NCBI RefSeq assembly: GCF_004571025.1
Contig: NZ_SPQT01000026.1
Location: 83,242 to 147,241 of the forward strand
Length of the DNA stretch: 64,000 nucleotides
Source of the DNA: Bradyrhizobium niftali
GTDB lineage: Bacteria > Pseudomonadota > Alphaproteobacteria > Rhizobiales > Xanthobacteraceae
Reading direction: 5' to 3'
Positions 1-11,389 of the stretch are shown one piece after another. The translations under genes were made by a program, and so were the position numbers. The notes under the pieces were generated by a model. It did not search any database. It was not told where the DNA came from and saw only the letters and a list, made by a program, of their open reading frames with translations. The stretch's first letter is position 1, and each line of letters starts with the position of its first letter.

Positions 1-7
1 GCGAGGC

Positions 8-1804
8 TTACTTCACTTCCGCGCGCTTGGGCGGGGTGGCCGGCCACGACTTGATCAGCGTGTCGTAGTCAACCGTCTCGCCCTTCGGCTTCTCGTTGGC
101 GAGCTTGCGCTGCGGCGCGATGGTGCCGTCCTTCTGGGCCTTGGCGAACCAGTATTCGGCCGACTCCTTCTTGTGCAGCTTCGGACCGCAGGCGCCCTGC
201 ACGCCGGACTTCTCCAGGCGCTCCATGACGGAGTCCTGGGCAGCGGCCAGTGCGTCCATCGCGGCTTGCGGCGTCTTCGTACCGGACGACGCATCGCCGA
301 TGTTCTGCCACCAGAGCTGGGCGAGCTTCGGATAGTCAGGCACGTTGTTGCCGGTCGGGGTCCACTGCACGCGCGCGGGAGAGCGGTAGAACTCGATCAG
401 GCCGCCGAGCTTCGGCGCACGCTCGGTGAACGACTTGTCCCAGATGTCGGATTCACGGATGAAGGTGAGACCGACATGGCTCTTCTTCAGCGACACCGTC
501 TTGGAGACGATGAACTGCAAGTAGAGCCAGGCCGCCTTGCGGCGGTCAGCCGGGGTCGACTTCAGGAGAGTCGCCGAACCGGCGTCCTGGTAGCCGAGCT
601 TCATGCCTTCCTTCCAGTACGAGCCGTGCGGCGACGGAGCCATACGCCACTTCGGCGTACCGTCCGCGTTCATCACGGCGATGCCGGGCTTCACCATGTC
701 GGCGGTGAAGGCGGTGTACCAGAACATCTGCTGGGCGATGTTGCCCTGCGCCGGCACCGGACCCGACTCGGAGAAGGTCATGCCCTGGGCCTGCGGCGGG
801 GCATACTTCTTCATCCACTCGAGGTACTTGGTGATCGAGTAGACCGCAGCCGGACCGTTGGTGTCGCCGCCACGCTCGACCGACGAGCCGACCGGACGGC
901 AGCCTTCCATGCGGATGCCCCATTCGTCGACCGGCAGGCCGTTCGGGATGCCCTTGTCGCCGTTACCGGCCATCGACAGCCAGGCGTCGGTGAAACGCCA
1001 GCCGAGCGAGGGATCCTTCTTGCCATAGTCCATATGGCCGTAGACCTTGACGCCGTTGATCTCCTTGATGTCGTTCGTGAAGAACTCGGCGATGTCCTCA
1101 TAGGCGGACCAGTTCACGGGCACGCCGAGCTCGTAGCCATACTTGGCCTTGAACTTGGCCTTGTAGTCCGGATTGGTGAACCAGTCGTAGCGGAACCAGT
1201 AGAGGTTGGCGAACTGCTGGTCGGGCAGCTGATAGAGCTTGCCGTCCGGCGCCGTGCCGAACGACTTGCCGATGAAGTCGTTGACGTCGAGCATCGGGTC
1301 GGTGACGTCCTTGCCCTCGCCGGTCATGTAGTCCGACAGCGCGATGGTCTGACCGTAGCGGAAGTGCGTGCCGATCAGGTCGGAATCGTTGATCCAACCG
1401 TCATAGACATTCTTGCCGGACTGCATCTGGGTCTGCAGCTTCTCGACGACGTCACCTTCCTGGATGATGTCGTGCTTGAGCTTGATGCCGGTGAGCTCGG
1501 AGAACGCCTTGGCCAGCGTCTGCGATTCGTATTCGTGGGTCGTGATGGTCTCGGAGACGACGTTGATCTCCATGCCCTTGAAGGGCTCAGCAGCCTTGGC
1601 GAACCACTCCAGCTCCTTCTTCTGGTCGTCCTTCGACAGCGTCGAGGGCTGGAATTCCGCAATCCACTTCTGGATCGCGGCGTCGTCGGCGGCGCGGACC
1701 GGCGCCGAGACGGCGAACGACGCCGCAATGATGGCGGCGGCGCTGGACATGGTCAGAAAGCTATTCTTGGTCAATGGACCTTTCCTTCTCCTAAACTGTC
1801 GCAT
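8..1804 (-). CDS. glpV: glycerol ABC transporter substrate-binding protein
   Basis: Periplasmic solute-binding protein of 598 aa, expected to deliver glycerol to the GlpPQ permease. The start at 1804 is chosen because AACGGAGGAACAAC lies directly before it; the frame stays open further upstream but without such a site. An N-terminal Arg/Lys stretch and hydrophobic core end near residue 38 (PVRA/ADD), a signal peptide. The length (about 560 aa mature) is larger than ordinary sugar-binding proteins and fits the large rhizobial GlpV type. It is the last gene of the minus-strand glpD-S-T-P-Q-U-V run, 76 bp after glpU. Glycerol as ligand is inferred from the whole operon, not from this sequence alone. 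Confidence 0.88.
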   Translation of the reverse strand: MRQFRRRKGPLTKNSFLTMSSAAAIIAASFAVSAPVRAADDAAIQKWIAEFQPSTLSKDDQKKELEWFAKAAEPFKGMEINVVSETITTHEYESQTLAKAFSELTGIKLKHDIIQEGDVVEKLQTQMQSGKNVYDGWINDSDLIGTHFRYGQTIALSDYMTGEGKDVTDPMLDVNDFIGKSFGTAPDGKLYQLPDQQFANLYWFRYDWFTNPDYKAKFKAKYGYELGVPVNWSAYEDIAEFFTNDIKEINGVKVYGHMDYGKKDPSLGWRFTDAWLSMAGNGDKGIPNGLPVDEWGIRMEGCRPVGSSVERGGDTNGPAAVYSITKYLEWMKKYAPPQAQGMTFSESGPVPAQGNIAQQMFWYTAFTADMVKPGIAVMNADGTPKWRMAPSPHGSYWKEGMKLGYQDAGSATLLKSTPADRRKAAWLYLQFIVSKTVSLKKSHVGLTFIRESDIWDKSFTERAPKLGGLIEFYRSPARVQWTPTGNNVPDYPKLAQLWWQNIGDASSGTKTPQAAMDALAAAQDSVMERLEKSGVQGACGPKLHKKESAEYWFAKAQKDGTIAPQRKLANEKPKGETVDYDTLIKSWPATPPKRAEVK

Positions 1805-1880
1805 GTTGTTCCTCCGTTGCAGCGACAAAATTTTATACAGGCCCGGGTTGCCCCCGGATCTGGCCGTCCCTTCGCGAGCT

Positions 1881-2210
1881 TCAGACCGTGCGAAAAATGA
1901 GCACGGCCGTGGCCAGCGAAATCCCACTTGCGAGCCAGAGGCTCGAAATCTCAAAACCTTCCTCGCCGATCGGCAGAGTGGCGAGTACGTCGGTGCCGGC
2001 GAAGGCGATCCACAGAAGGTGGACGACGGCCGCCGTGATCAGGGAGATGAACAGGCGATCGCCCCGCGTCGTCGGAATGCTGAGCACGCCGACGCGCTCG
2101 GCTTCGGGATAGACCGCGGCGAGATACGTCATGACCGCGAGGGTGCAGGCAAGCGCCACAAAGAAGATCGCCGTCGGCGGCGTCCAGGCCATCCATGCAA
2201 TAGCTTCCAT
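1881..2210 (-). CDS. glpU: small membrane protein of glycerol transporter (DUF2160-like)
   Basis: Predicted 109-aa integral membrane protein with about three hydrophobic segments (for example around residues 6-30, 50-70 and 85-105). It sits between the permease gene glpQ and the binding-protein gene glpV, 10 bp after glpQ, the place occupied by glpU in rhizobial glycerol operons. GlpU is needed for the transporter in Rhizobium by published genetics, but its molecular role is not obvious from the sequence. No enzymatic motif was seen. Confidence 0.82.
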   Translation of the reverse strand: MEAIAWMAWTPPTAIFFVALACTLAVMTYLAAVYPEAERVGVLSIPTTRGDRLFISLITAAVVHLLWIAFAGTDVLATLPIGEEGFEISSLWLASGISLATAVLIFRTV

Positions 2211-2220
2211 CGATGCCTCC

Positions 2221-4000
<1,780 letters not shown>

Positions 4001-4001
<1 letters not shown>

Positions 4002-5086
4002 CAGGCGGCTCCCTCCACCAGAATGCTGTCGGCATAGACGTGGACATGCGACGGATCGAACTTCAGCCCGGCGGTGCCGTCCGCGCCGGTGAAGCCCGCG
4101 GGCGCACGCGCTGCGAGTTTCGCGTCGCCGAGGCGCGTGCGCGCGAAGCGGATGCGGCCGAGGTCGTCGATGCGCTCGATCTTCGCGGAGAGCAGGCCCG
4201 GCGCCGGCGCAACGGCTTCGACGAATTCCGGCCGAACGCCGATCTCGATCTTCGCGCCCGCGGGCAGATGATCGTAGCTGCGGTTCAGCGCGATGACGTG
4301 ACCGTCGATCCGGGCCTCGCGTCCCCTCACCTCGGCCGGCAGGATGTTCATACCGGGCGAGCCGATGAAATAGCCGACGAAGGTGTGCGCCGGCTTGTCG
4401 AACAGCTCGGCCGGCGTGCCGCTCTGCACGACGCGGCCGTCATGCATGACGACGACGGTGTCGGCGAAGGTCAGCGCCTCGGTCTGGTCGTGGGTGACGT
4501 AGATCATCGTGAGATCGAGCTCGCGATGCAGCGCCTTGAGCTTCGAGCGCAGTTGCCATTTCAGCTCGGGATCGATCACGGTCAGCGGCTCGTCGAACAG
4601 CACGGCGGCGACGTCGGAACGGACGAGGCCGCGGCCGAGCGAGATCTTCTGCTTGGCGTCGGCCGTGAGCCGCGTCGCCTTGCGGTTCAGATAGGGTTCG
4701 AGGTCGAGCAGGCGGCCGATCTCGGCGACGCGCCTGTCGATCTCGGCTTTCGGCACGCCGCGGTTCTTCAGCGGAAACGCCAGGTTCTGCCCCACCGTCA
4801 TGGTGTCGTAGATCACCGGAAACTGGAACACCTGGGCGATGTTGCGCTTCTGGGTTGACAGCGGTGTGATGTCCTTGCCGTCGAACAGGATTTTCCCCCG
4901 CGACGGCGTGATGATGCCGGAGATGACGTTGAGCAGCGTGGTCTTGCCGCAACCGGACGGGCCGAGCAGCGCATAGGCGCCGCCCTGCCGCCAGGTCATG
5001 GTCACCGGCTTCAGCGCAAAGCTTTCCTGCGGCGCAGCATTGCCGCCGTAGGAGTGGGCGAGATCGACGAGGTCAATGCGGGCCAT
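4001..5086 (-). CDS. glpT: glycerol ABC transporter ATPase with degenerate signature motif
   Basis: ATP-binding subunit of 361 aa. Walker A is canonical (GPSGCGKTT, residues 42-50), Walker B ends in DE at 165-166 and the switch histidine is present (VTHD, H199). The ABC signature is not: where LSGGQ is expected the sequence reads LTADAKQK (140-147). A C-terminal TOBE/MalK-like regulatory domain follows from about residue 235. It lies 12 bp after glpS and overlaps glpP by one base. Together with GlpS it should form an asymmetric ATPase pair, one consensus and one degenerate site. This symbol is the rhizobial name and is unrelated to the E. coli GlpT antiporter. Confidence 0.9.
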
Positions 5087-5098
5087 GGCGCACCTCCC

Positions 5099-6174
<1,076 letters not shown>

Positions 6175-6178
<4 letters not shown>

Positions 6179-7725
6179 GAGCGTCCTCCCGCTTCCAGCA
6201 GGGGACTTTGCGACACGGCGTGGGTCCTGATCCAGTCGTCAAGCGCCGCGATCTCGTCGGCAGATAGTCGCAGGCCGAGCTTGGAGCGGCGCCAGACGAT
6301 GTCCTCGGCGGTCACAGCCCATTCGTTGGCCATGAGGTAGCGGACCTCGCGCTCGGTCAGCGTCGCGCCGAAGGTCTGGCCGAGATCGGCGGCCGATTTC
6401 GCGTCGCCGAGCAGCTTGATGGCGCGGGTGCCATAGGCGCGCGCGAGGCGGCGCGCATGCGCGTGGGCGAGGAAGGGATAGCCGCGCTGGAGCTCGGCGA
6501 TCAGCCCGTCGATGTCGGACACATCCATGTCGCCGCCGGGCAGCGGCCATTTGCCGGTCCAGCCCTCGCGCGCTTTCGCGCTGCGGAGATAGGGCGAAAG
6601 GCGCTCCAGCGCCTCTTCGGCGAGGCGGCGGTAGGTCGTGATCTTGCCGCCATAGATCGAGAGCAGCGGCACGCCGCCGGGCGTGTCGAGCTCGAACACG
6701 TAGTCGCGCGTCGCGGCCTTGGCCTCGCTGGCGCCGTCATCATAAAGCGGTCGCACACCGGAATAGGTCCAGACCACGTCCGCTGAAGTCACCGGCTTGG
6801 CCAGATACTCGCTCGCGGCGGCGCAGAGGTACTCGATCTCTTCGGGCGTCGCCTTCACCTTGGCGGGATCGCCGTCGTAGTCGCGGTCGGTGGTGCCTAT
6901 CAACGTAAAGTCGTCCTGGTACGGGATCACGAAGATGATGCGGCCGTCCGCGTTCTGGAACATGTAGGCGCGGTCGTGGTCATAGAGCTTCTTGACCACG
7001 ATGTGCGAGCCCTGCACCAGGCGCACCTTGGCTTTCGCGTTCACGCCGGCGCCGCGGCCGAGCACGTCCTCGACCCAGGGGCCGCCGGCATTGACCAGCG
7101 CGCGGGCCTGGATCGACGAACGCGCGCCGGTCAGCGTGTCGACCATGCTGACGGTCCAGATGCCGTCGGACTGCTTGATATCCGTCGCGCGGGTGCGGGT
7201 GCGGATCTCGGCGCCCTTGTCGGCGGCATCGCGCGCGTTGAGCACGACGAGACGGGCGTCGTCGACGAAGCAGTCGGAGTATTCGAACGCGCGGCTGTAG
7301 CGGTTCGGGATCAGCGGGCGGCCAACCTCGTCGCGCCTGAGATCGACCGAACGTGTCGCCGGCAGCAGGTGCCGACCGCCGATATGGTCATAGAGGAAGA
7401 GGCCGAGGCGCAGCAGCCAGGCCGGGCGCAGGCCGGCATGATGCGGCAAAACGAAACGCAGGGGACGGATGATATGGGGCGCGATGCCCCAAAGGATCTC
7501 GCGCTCGATCAGCGCCTCGCGGACCAGGCGAAACTCGTAATATTCGAGATAGCGCAGGCCGCCATGCACCAGCTTGGTCGACCAGGACGACGTCCCGCTC
7601 GCCAGATCGTTCATTTCGCACAGGAAAACCGTGTTGCCACGGCCCACCGCGTCGCGCGCGATGCCGCAGCCGTTAACACCGCCTCCGATAATGGCGAGGT
7701 CGAAAATACGCTCCAACAGACGCAT
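6175..7725 (-). CDS. glpD: glycerol-3-phosphate dehydrogenase
   Basis: FAD-dependent, membrane-associated oxidation of glycerol-3-phosphate to dihydroxyacetone phosphate, 516 aa. The Rossmann FAD motif GGGVNGCG is at residues 14-21, followed by the family motif SGTSSWSTKLVHGGLRYLE. The start at 7725 places the FAD motif at the usual distance from the N terminus; the frame is open further upstream, but that part covers the operator region and is Pro-rich nonsense. First gene of the transport operon and coupled to glpS by ATGA. Probably repressed by GlpR through the repeats at 7760-7828. No glycerol kinase gene is in the window; it may lie beyond the left edge. Confidence 0.93.
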
Positions 7726-7759
7726 CCCCCGGCGATTCGCTCGTTCCTTCGAGCGACTA

Positions 7760-7828
7760 CTTTCGTTTTTGATTAGATCACACCGAAAAACGAAAGCAAG
7801 ATGAAAGAGAGGCGAAAGGAAGTGAAAG
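7760..7828 (-). promoter_or_regulatory. candidate GlpR operator upstream of glpD
   Basis: The plus strand shows an 11-bp perfect inverted repeat, CTTTCGTTTTT (7760-7770) and AAAAACGAAAG (7786-7796). The right arm is followed by further GAAAG words, giving starts at 7792, 7803, 7814 and 7824, that is 11, 11 and 10 bp apart, on one face of the helix. DeoR-family glp repressors bind repeated short TTTCG-like boxes. The site is 35-103 bp before the glpD start, as expected for an operator. Confidence 0.65.
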
Positions 7829-7950
7829 AGGAACTTTTTTTGTGGGCAGTGGGGTGAAGGAGTAGGCAGGGGCAGAGCTACCCTCCCCTGGAGGGGGAGC
7901 ACGATTGCATATGACGAAGAACGTGGCGGAAAGGTCGCCTGTGGCCATCC

Positions 7951-8052
7951 TTCGAGACGCCCGCATGCGGCGGGCCCTCAGGATGAGGTCGCGTTTTGCC
8001 GCGAGATCTCAGACCCTCATGGTGAGGAGTCCGCCAAAGCGGGCGTCTCGAA
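7951..8052. repeat. palindromic intergenic repeat, TTCGAGACG family
   Basis: Ends are a 14-bp perfect inverted repeat (TTCGAGACGCCCGC and its complement at 8039-8052). Inside are CCTCAGGATGAGG and CCTCATGGTGAGG half-palindromes. A second member of the same family is at 41084-41185. It fills most of the glpD-glpR gap. Confidence 0.7.
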
Positions 8053-8103
8053 CCATGCAGGCCCAGCAGGTTGGGCAGCTTCCCCGCCGTGGAAGATGAG
8101 CCG

Positions 8104-8949
8104 CTATCTCAGCCGGACCACCGGCGCGGCTTCGGGCGCGGCATCCGGCGCTTCGGCCTGCGCATCATCGATATCCGCCCCCTTCGGCATCGCCTCCACC
8201 ACTTCGATGCCCTTGCTGTGGCAGATGGTGGCGAGGCGCTCGGGCAGCTCCTGGTCGGTGACGAAGGTCTGGATCTGGGTCATGTGGGCGATGCGCACCG
8301 GCGCGCTGCGCCGAAGCTTCGTCGAATCCGCCACCAGCATGACACTGCGGGCATTGGCGATGATGGCTTGCGCGACCTGCACCTCGCGATAGTCGAAGTC
8401 GAGCAGCGCGCCCTCCTCGTCGATCGCGGAGGCGCCGATGATGGCGTAATCGACCTTGAACTGGCCGATCAGCTGCGTCGCGGTCGAGCCGACCACCGCA
8501 CCGTCGGCGCGTCGCACCGTGCCGCCGGCAACCACCACCTCGATGCGGGGATGGCGATAGAGCAGCATCGCGACATTGAGGTTGTTGGTGATGACGAGAA
8601 GATCCTCGTGCGAGGTCAGCGCGCTCGCGACCTCCTCCGTCGTGGTGCCGATGTTGATGAAGAGCGAGCATCCGTTCGGGATAAGCGAGGCGGCCGCAGC
8701 CCCAATCGCCTTCTTCTCCTCGGCGGCGACGAAGCGGCGTGCCTCATAGGCGAGGTTTTCCACGCCCGAGGCAATGATGGCGCCGCCGTGGATGCGGGTC
8801 AGCGAGCGCCGTTCGCAGAGGTCGTTGAGATCCTTGCGGATGGTCTGCGCCGAGACCTCGAACCGGCGCGCGAGCTCCTCGACCATGACGCGGCCGGAGG
8901 CGCGCGCGATGTTGAGGATTTCGGCTTGGCGATGGGTCAATCCGGTCAC
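8104..8949 (-). CDS. glpR: DeoR-family transcriptional repressor
   Basis: DeoR-type regulator of 281 aa. An N-terminal winged helix (RQAEIL...VSAQTIRKDLNDLCERRSLTRIHGGA, about residues 6-55) precedes a sugar-phosphate-sensing DeoRC domain. The chosen start is GTG at 8949 with GAGG 8 bases upstream; longer versions of the frame would run into the HAD gene. It is located just upstream of glpD in the same direction, separated by about 380 bp with a repeat. The neighbour operon identifies it as GlpR; the effector is then expected to be glycerol-3-phosphate. Confidence 0.85.
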   Translation of the reverse strand: MTGLTHRQAEILNIARASGRVMVEELARRFEVSAQTIRKDLNDLCERRSLTRIHGGAIIASGVENLAYEARRFVAAEEKKAIGAAAASLIPNGCSLFINIGTTTEEVASALTSHEDLLVITNNLNVAMLLYRHPRIEVVVAGGTVRRADGAVVGSTATQLIGQFKVDYAIIGASAIDEEGALLDFDYREVQVAQAIIANARSVMLVADSTKLRRSAPVRIAHMTQIQTFVTDQELPERLATICHSKGIEVVEAMPKGADIDDAQAEAPDAAPEAAPVVRLR

Positions 8950-9040
8950 GGCAATGGCCTCAAATCTGGAAGATGCATGGTGCGGCGGTTCGCGCGATCG
9001 GTCAATGCGCGCCCCGATCACGGTTAACGGACGAGGCCTC

Positions 9041-9727
9041 TCACCACGCCATCGCGGCAGCCAGAGACGCGAGCAGGTCCGGATCGTCGAAGGCGCCGGC
9101 GGAGGCGACCGCGCCGGCTGCAATCAGGTCAGCATGGCCGAGGCTGGTCCGGATCCCGATGGTCGGAATGCCGGCCGCCGTGGCCGATTGCACGCCGGTG
9201 CGGGAGTCCTCGAATGCGACCGAGGTTTCCGGCCTCGCGCCGACGAAGCGCAGCCCTTCCTGATAGGGCAGCGGATGCGGCTTGCCGTGCGGCAGCTCGT
9301 CGCCGATCACGAGCGCCTTGAAACGGTGCGTGATGCCGAGGCCGGAGAGCAGCAGCTCGGCGTTGAGACGCGGCGCGTTGGTCACGGCAACCATGGGAAC
9401 GCCGGCCGCGTCCGCCCGGTCGAGCAACGCCATCAGGCCCGGCAGCGGCTCGATCTGCCCGGCGACGAGCGCGCGGAAGACTTCCTCCTTCTCATCGAGG
9501 ATCAAGGCGCGCCGTTCCGGCGCCTCGTCGGGCAGAAAGCGCTCCCCGATCGATACATTGGCGAACCCTTGCAGCTCCCTCGAGAACCGCGCGTGATCGA
9601 AGACATGGCCGCGAGGGCCGAGCACCTCGTTGAAGGCCTTCAGGTGCAGCGGGTCGGTATTGGCAAGCGTACCGTCGATGTCGAACAGCAATGCCCTGCC
9701 CGTCGCATTGTCCTTGGCCTCGATCAT
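9041..9727 (-). CDS. HAD-superfamily phosphatase, beta-PGM-like
   Basis: HAD hydrolase of 228 aa. Motif I FDIDGTLANTD (catalytic Asp pair) is near residue 15, motif II VTNAPR near 112, and motif IV FEDSRTGVQSA near 172. The cap is of the small helical type between motifs I and II, as in beta-phosphoglucomutases and small-molecule phosphatases. The start at 9727 has GGAAAGTACGGAA before it. It is 91 bp upstream of glpR in the same direction, so it could belong to the glp transcript; a role on glycerol- or sugar-phosphate is possible but unproven. Confidence 0.85.
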   Translation of the reverse strand: MIEAKDNATGRALLFDIDGTLANTDPLHLKAFNEVLGPRGHVFDHARFSRELQGFANVSIGERFLPDEAPERRALILDEKEEVFRALVAGQIEPLPGLMALLDRADAAGVPMVAVTNAPRLNAELLLSGLGITHRFKALVIGDELPHGKPHPLPYQEGLRFVGARPETSVAFEDSRTGVQSATAAGIPTIGIRTSLGHADLIAAGAVASAGAFDDPDLLASLAAAMAW

Positions 9728-9882
9728 TTCCGTACTTTCCCAATTGCACGACGCATCGATGCGCGACACGTATCAATATGGCTGCGATCGCGCAATGACG
9801 CATGCACATGACGACGCCGTGACCACTCGACAAAGCCGCGCGCGGCTGCAACACTCTCTTCAAGATCAAAAAGGAGGAAACG

Positions 9883-10344
9883 ATGACGATCAATCGACGC
9901 GATCTGGCTCTCTCGACCCTGGCCGTTCCAGCTCTTGCCGCGCTCGCTCTCACGACGCCGGCACTGGCCGCCTCGGCGGACGAAGAGGCCGTGGCGAAGA
10001 AGGTGGAGGCCTTCCGCCTCGCCCAGATCGCGGCCGACCCGAAGGCGCTCGGCGCGCTGTGCTGGGACGATCTGAGCTACAGCCATTCCAGCGGCAAGGT
10101 GGAGGACAAGGCGACCTTCATCACCAACGCCACCGACGGCAAATCGAAATTCCTGTCGATCGAATACAAGGACCCGACCATCAAGGTCGTCGGCCCGACC
10201 GCAATCGTGCGCTTCCATTGGATGGCGGAACAGGAGATGACGGCCGATGGGAAAAAAGTGCCGACCAACCTTCACATCCTGATGAACTGGCAGAAGCAGG
10301 GCGACGACTGGAAGCTGCTGTCACGCGCGGCGACGAAATTGTAG
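9883..10344 (+). CDS. secreted NTF2-like (SnoaL/DUF4440-type) protein
   Basis: Protein of 153 aa, start supported by AAAAAGGAGGAAACG. Residues 1-30 (INRRDLALSTLAVPALAALALTTPALA) have the RRD twin-arginine-like start and a hydrophobic core, so a Tat-type signal peptide is likely. The rest (EDEAV...FRLAQIAADPKALGALCWDDLSYSHSSG) has the alpha+beta pattern of the NTF2-like/DUF4440 superfamily. Members range from enzymes to simple binding proteins and no catalytic residues can be assigned. Divergent from the HAD gene, alone on the plus strand. Confidence 0.8.
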   Translation: MTINRRDLALSTLAVPALAALALTTPALAASADEEAVAKKVEAFRLAQIAADPKALGALCWDDLSYSHSSGKVEDKATFITNATDGKSKFLSIEYKDPTIKVVGPTAIVRFHWMAEQEMTADGKKVPTNLHILMNWQKQGDDWKLLSRAATKL

Positions 10345-10355
10345 TGGCACCTCTT

Positions 10356-10506
10356 ACCCTCTCCCCCTGTGGGAGAGGGTGGCTCGCCGCAAAGCGGCGA
10401 GACGGGTGAGGGGTTGCCTCCGCGAGCACACCTCTCACAGCTGAGTTCGCCGATAGAACCCCTCATCCGGCGCTTCGCGCCACCTTCTCCCACAAGGGGA
10501 GAAGGG
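10356..10506. repeat. pair of CCCTCTCCC/GGGAGAGGG hairpin repeats
   Basis: Two related stem-loops in opposite orientation. The first has ACCCTCTCCC at 10356-10365 and its complement at 10371-10380, followed by GCCGCAAAGCGGC. The second has CCTTCTCCC at 10483-10491 and its complement at 10497-10505, preceded by GGCGCTTCGCGCC. They follow the NTF2-like gene and could also end its transcript. This type is common between genes in Bradyrhizobium. Confidence 0.7.
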
Positions 10507-10574
10507 AGGGCAGCTGTGAACTCGGCAAAAGATTCCGGGCTCGCGCTACGCGCGCCCCGGAAGGGCAGGCGAAA

Positions 10575-10766
10575 CTACGCCGCTTCCTCCACATCGCCGT
10601 TAACCAGCTTGCGCGCGGCGCGCTCGGCTTCGCGGGCGTTGCGGAAGAGCTGGCCTTCGAGGCGGTAGAAGCGGTCGGACGAGGCGAAAAAACAGTAGCC
10701 TCCTTGAGAACGAACGACGATACCTGCGGTCTGCGAATTGACTTCGATGATGTAGCTGTCCGGCAT
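10575..10766 (-). CDS. small hypothetical protein, 63 aa
   Basis: Not a family I can name. The start at 10766 (MPDSYIIEVNSQTAGIVVRS) has GAGGAA 11 bases upstream. The sequence has a compact beta pattern (YIIEV, AGIVVR, YCFFAS, FYRLEGQLF) followed by a charged helix (NAREAERAARKLV), typical of small conserved cytoplasmic proteins. No signal peptide or membrane segment. Function unknown. Confidence 0.6.
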   Translation of the reverse strand: MPDSYIIEVNSQTAGIVVRSQGGYCFFASSDRFYRLEGQLFRNAREAERAARKLVNGDVEEAA

Positions 10767-10957
10767 GGCCCGTAGATTCCTCAAGTGCGGGCAAATAACG
10801 ACACTTCTGCCCAAAGGTTCCTGGGCATTTGAGGCCGTTTCCACCCCGAATCGACGTGCAATTGAGTACGCCGGGACCTCATCCGTTTTATGACTTGTTC
10901 TTGGCGAAGACGCGACGATCGCGGATGAAGCGCCGCGCGGTCATACGCCGCGCGCGA

Positions 10958-11368
10958 TTACGTCGCGATCGCCGTGTCGGTCGGGCGAACCGCCTGCGGG
11001 CGGCCGTGTTCGTCGATCGAGACGTAGGTGAAGTTGCCATCGGTGACGAGGAACGGATGTTCCTCTCCGCGGCGCAGCGCCCACGCCTCCAGATGCACCG
11101 TCAACGAGGTGCGCCCGACACGCACGAGATTGGCATAGACCGAGACGAGATCGCCGACATAGACGGCTTTGCGAAAGTTCATCGCCTCGATCGCAACCGT
11201 CACGGTGCGCGACTTCGCCACCTTCGAGGCGAACACGCCGCCGCCGACGTCCATCTGGCTGAGCAGCCAGCCGCCGAAAATGTCGCCGTTCGCGTTGGTG
11301 TCGGCCGGCATCGCCAGCGTGCGGATGCAGAGATCGCCGTTCGGCCCGGTATTCGCCTGTTCGTTCAT
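10958..11368 (-). CDS. yciA: acyl-CoA thioesterase, YciA-like hotdog fold
   Basis: Hotdog-fold thioesterase of 136 aa, hydrolysing acyl-CoA to free acid and CoA. The family signature PADTNANGDIFGGWLLSQMD (residues 21-40) contains the active-site Asn/Asp region, and VTVAIEAMNFRKAVYVGD follows. The start has GAGAGAGGC before it. It is 21 bp after the fadB stop and so is the last gene of the fadE-fadA-fadB transcript, where it could relieve acyl-CoA accumulation during fatty acid breakdown. Confidence 0.85.
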   Translation of the reverse strand: MNEQANTGPNGDLCIRTLAMPADTNANGDIFGGWLLSQMDVGGGVFASKVAKSRTVTVAIEAMNFRKAVYVGDLVSVYANLVRVGRTSLTVHLEAWALRRGEEHPFLVTDGNFTYVSIDEHGRPQAVRPTDTAIAT

Positions 11369-11389
11369 GCCTCTCTCACTTGAGATTGC

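Noticed and set aside
173..1900. 575-codon plus-strand frame opposite glpV
   Set aside because: Arg/Gly/Leu-rich composition with no motif, no ribosome site, and complete overlap with a certain gene.
8950..9123. N-terminal extension of glpR overlapping the HAD gene
   Set aside because: The extension is Pro/Arg-rich, lacks a ribosome site, and the helix-turn-helix begins right after the GTG at 8949.
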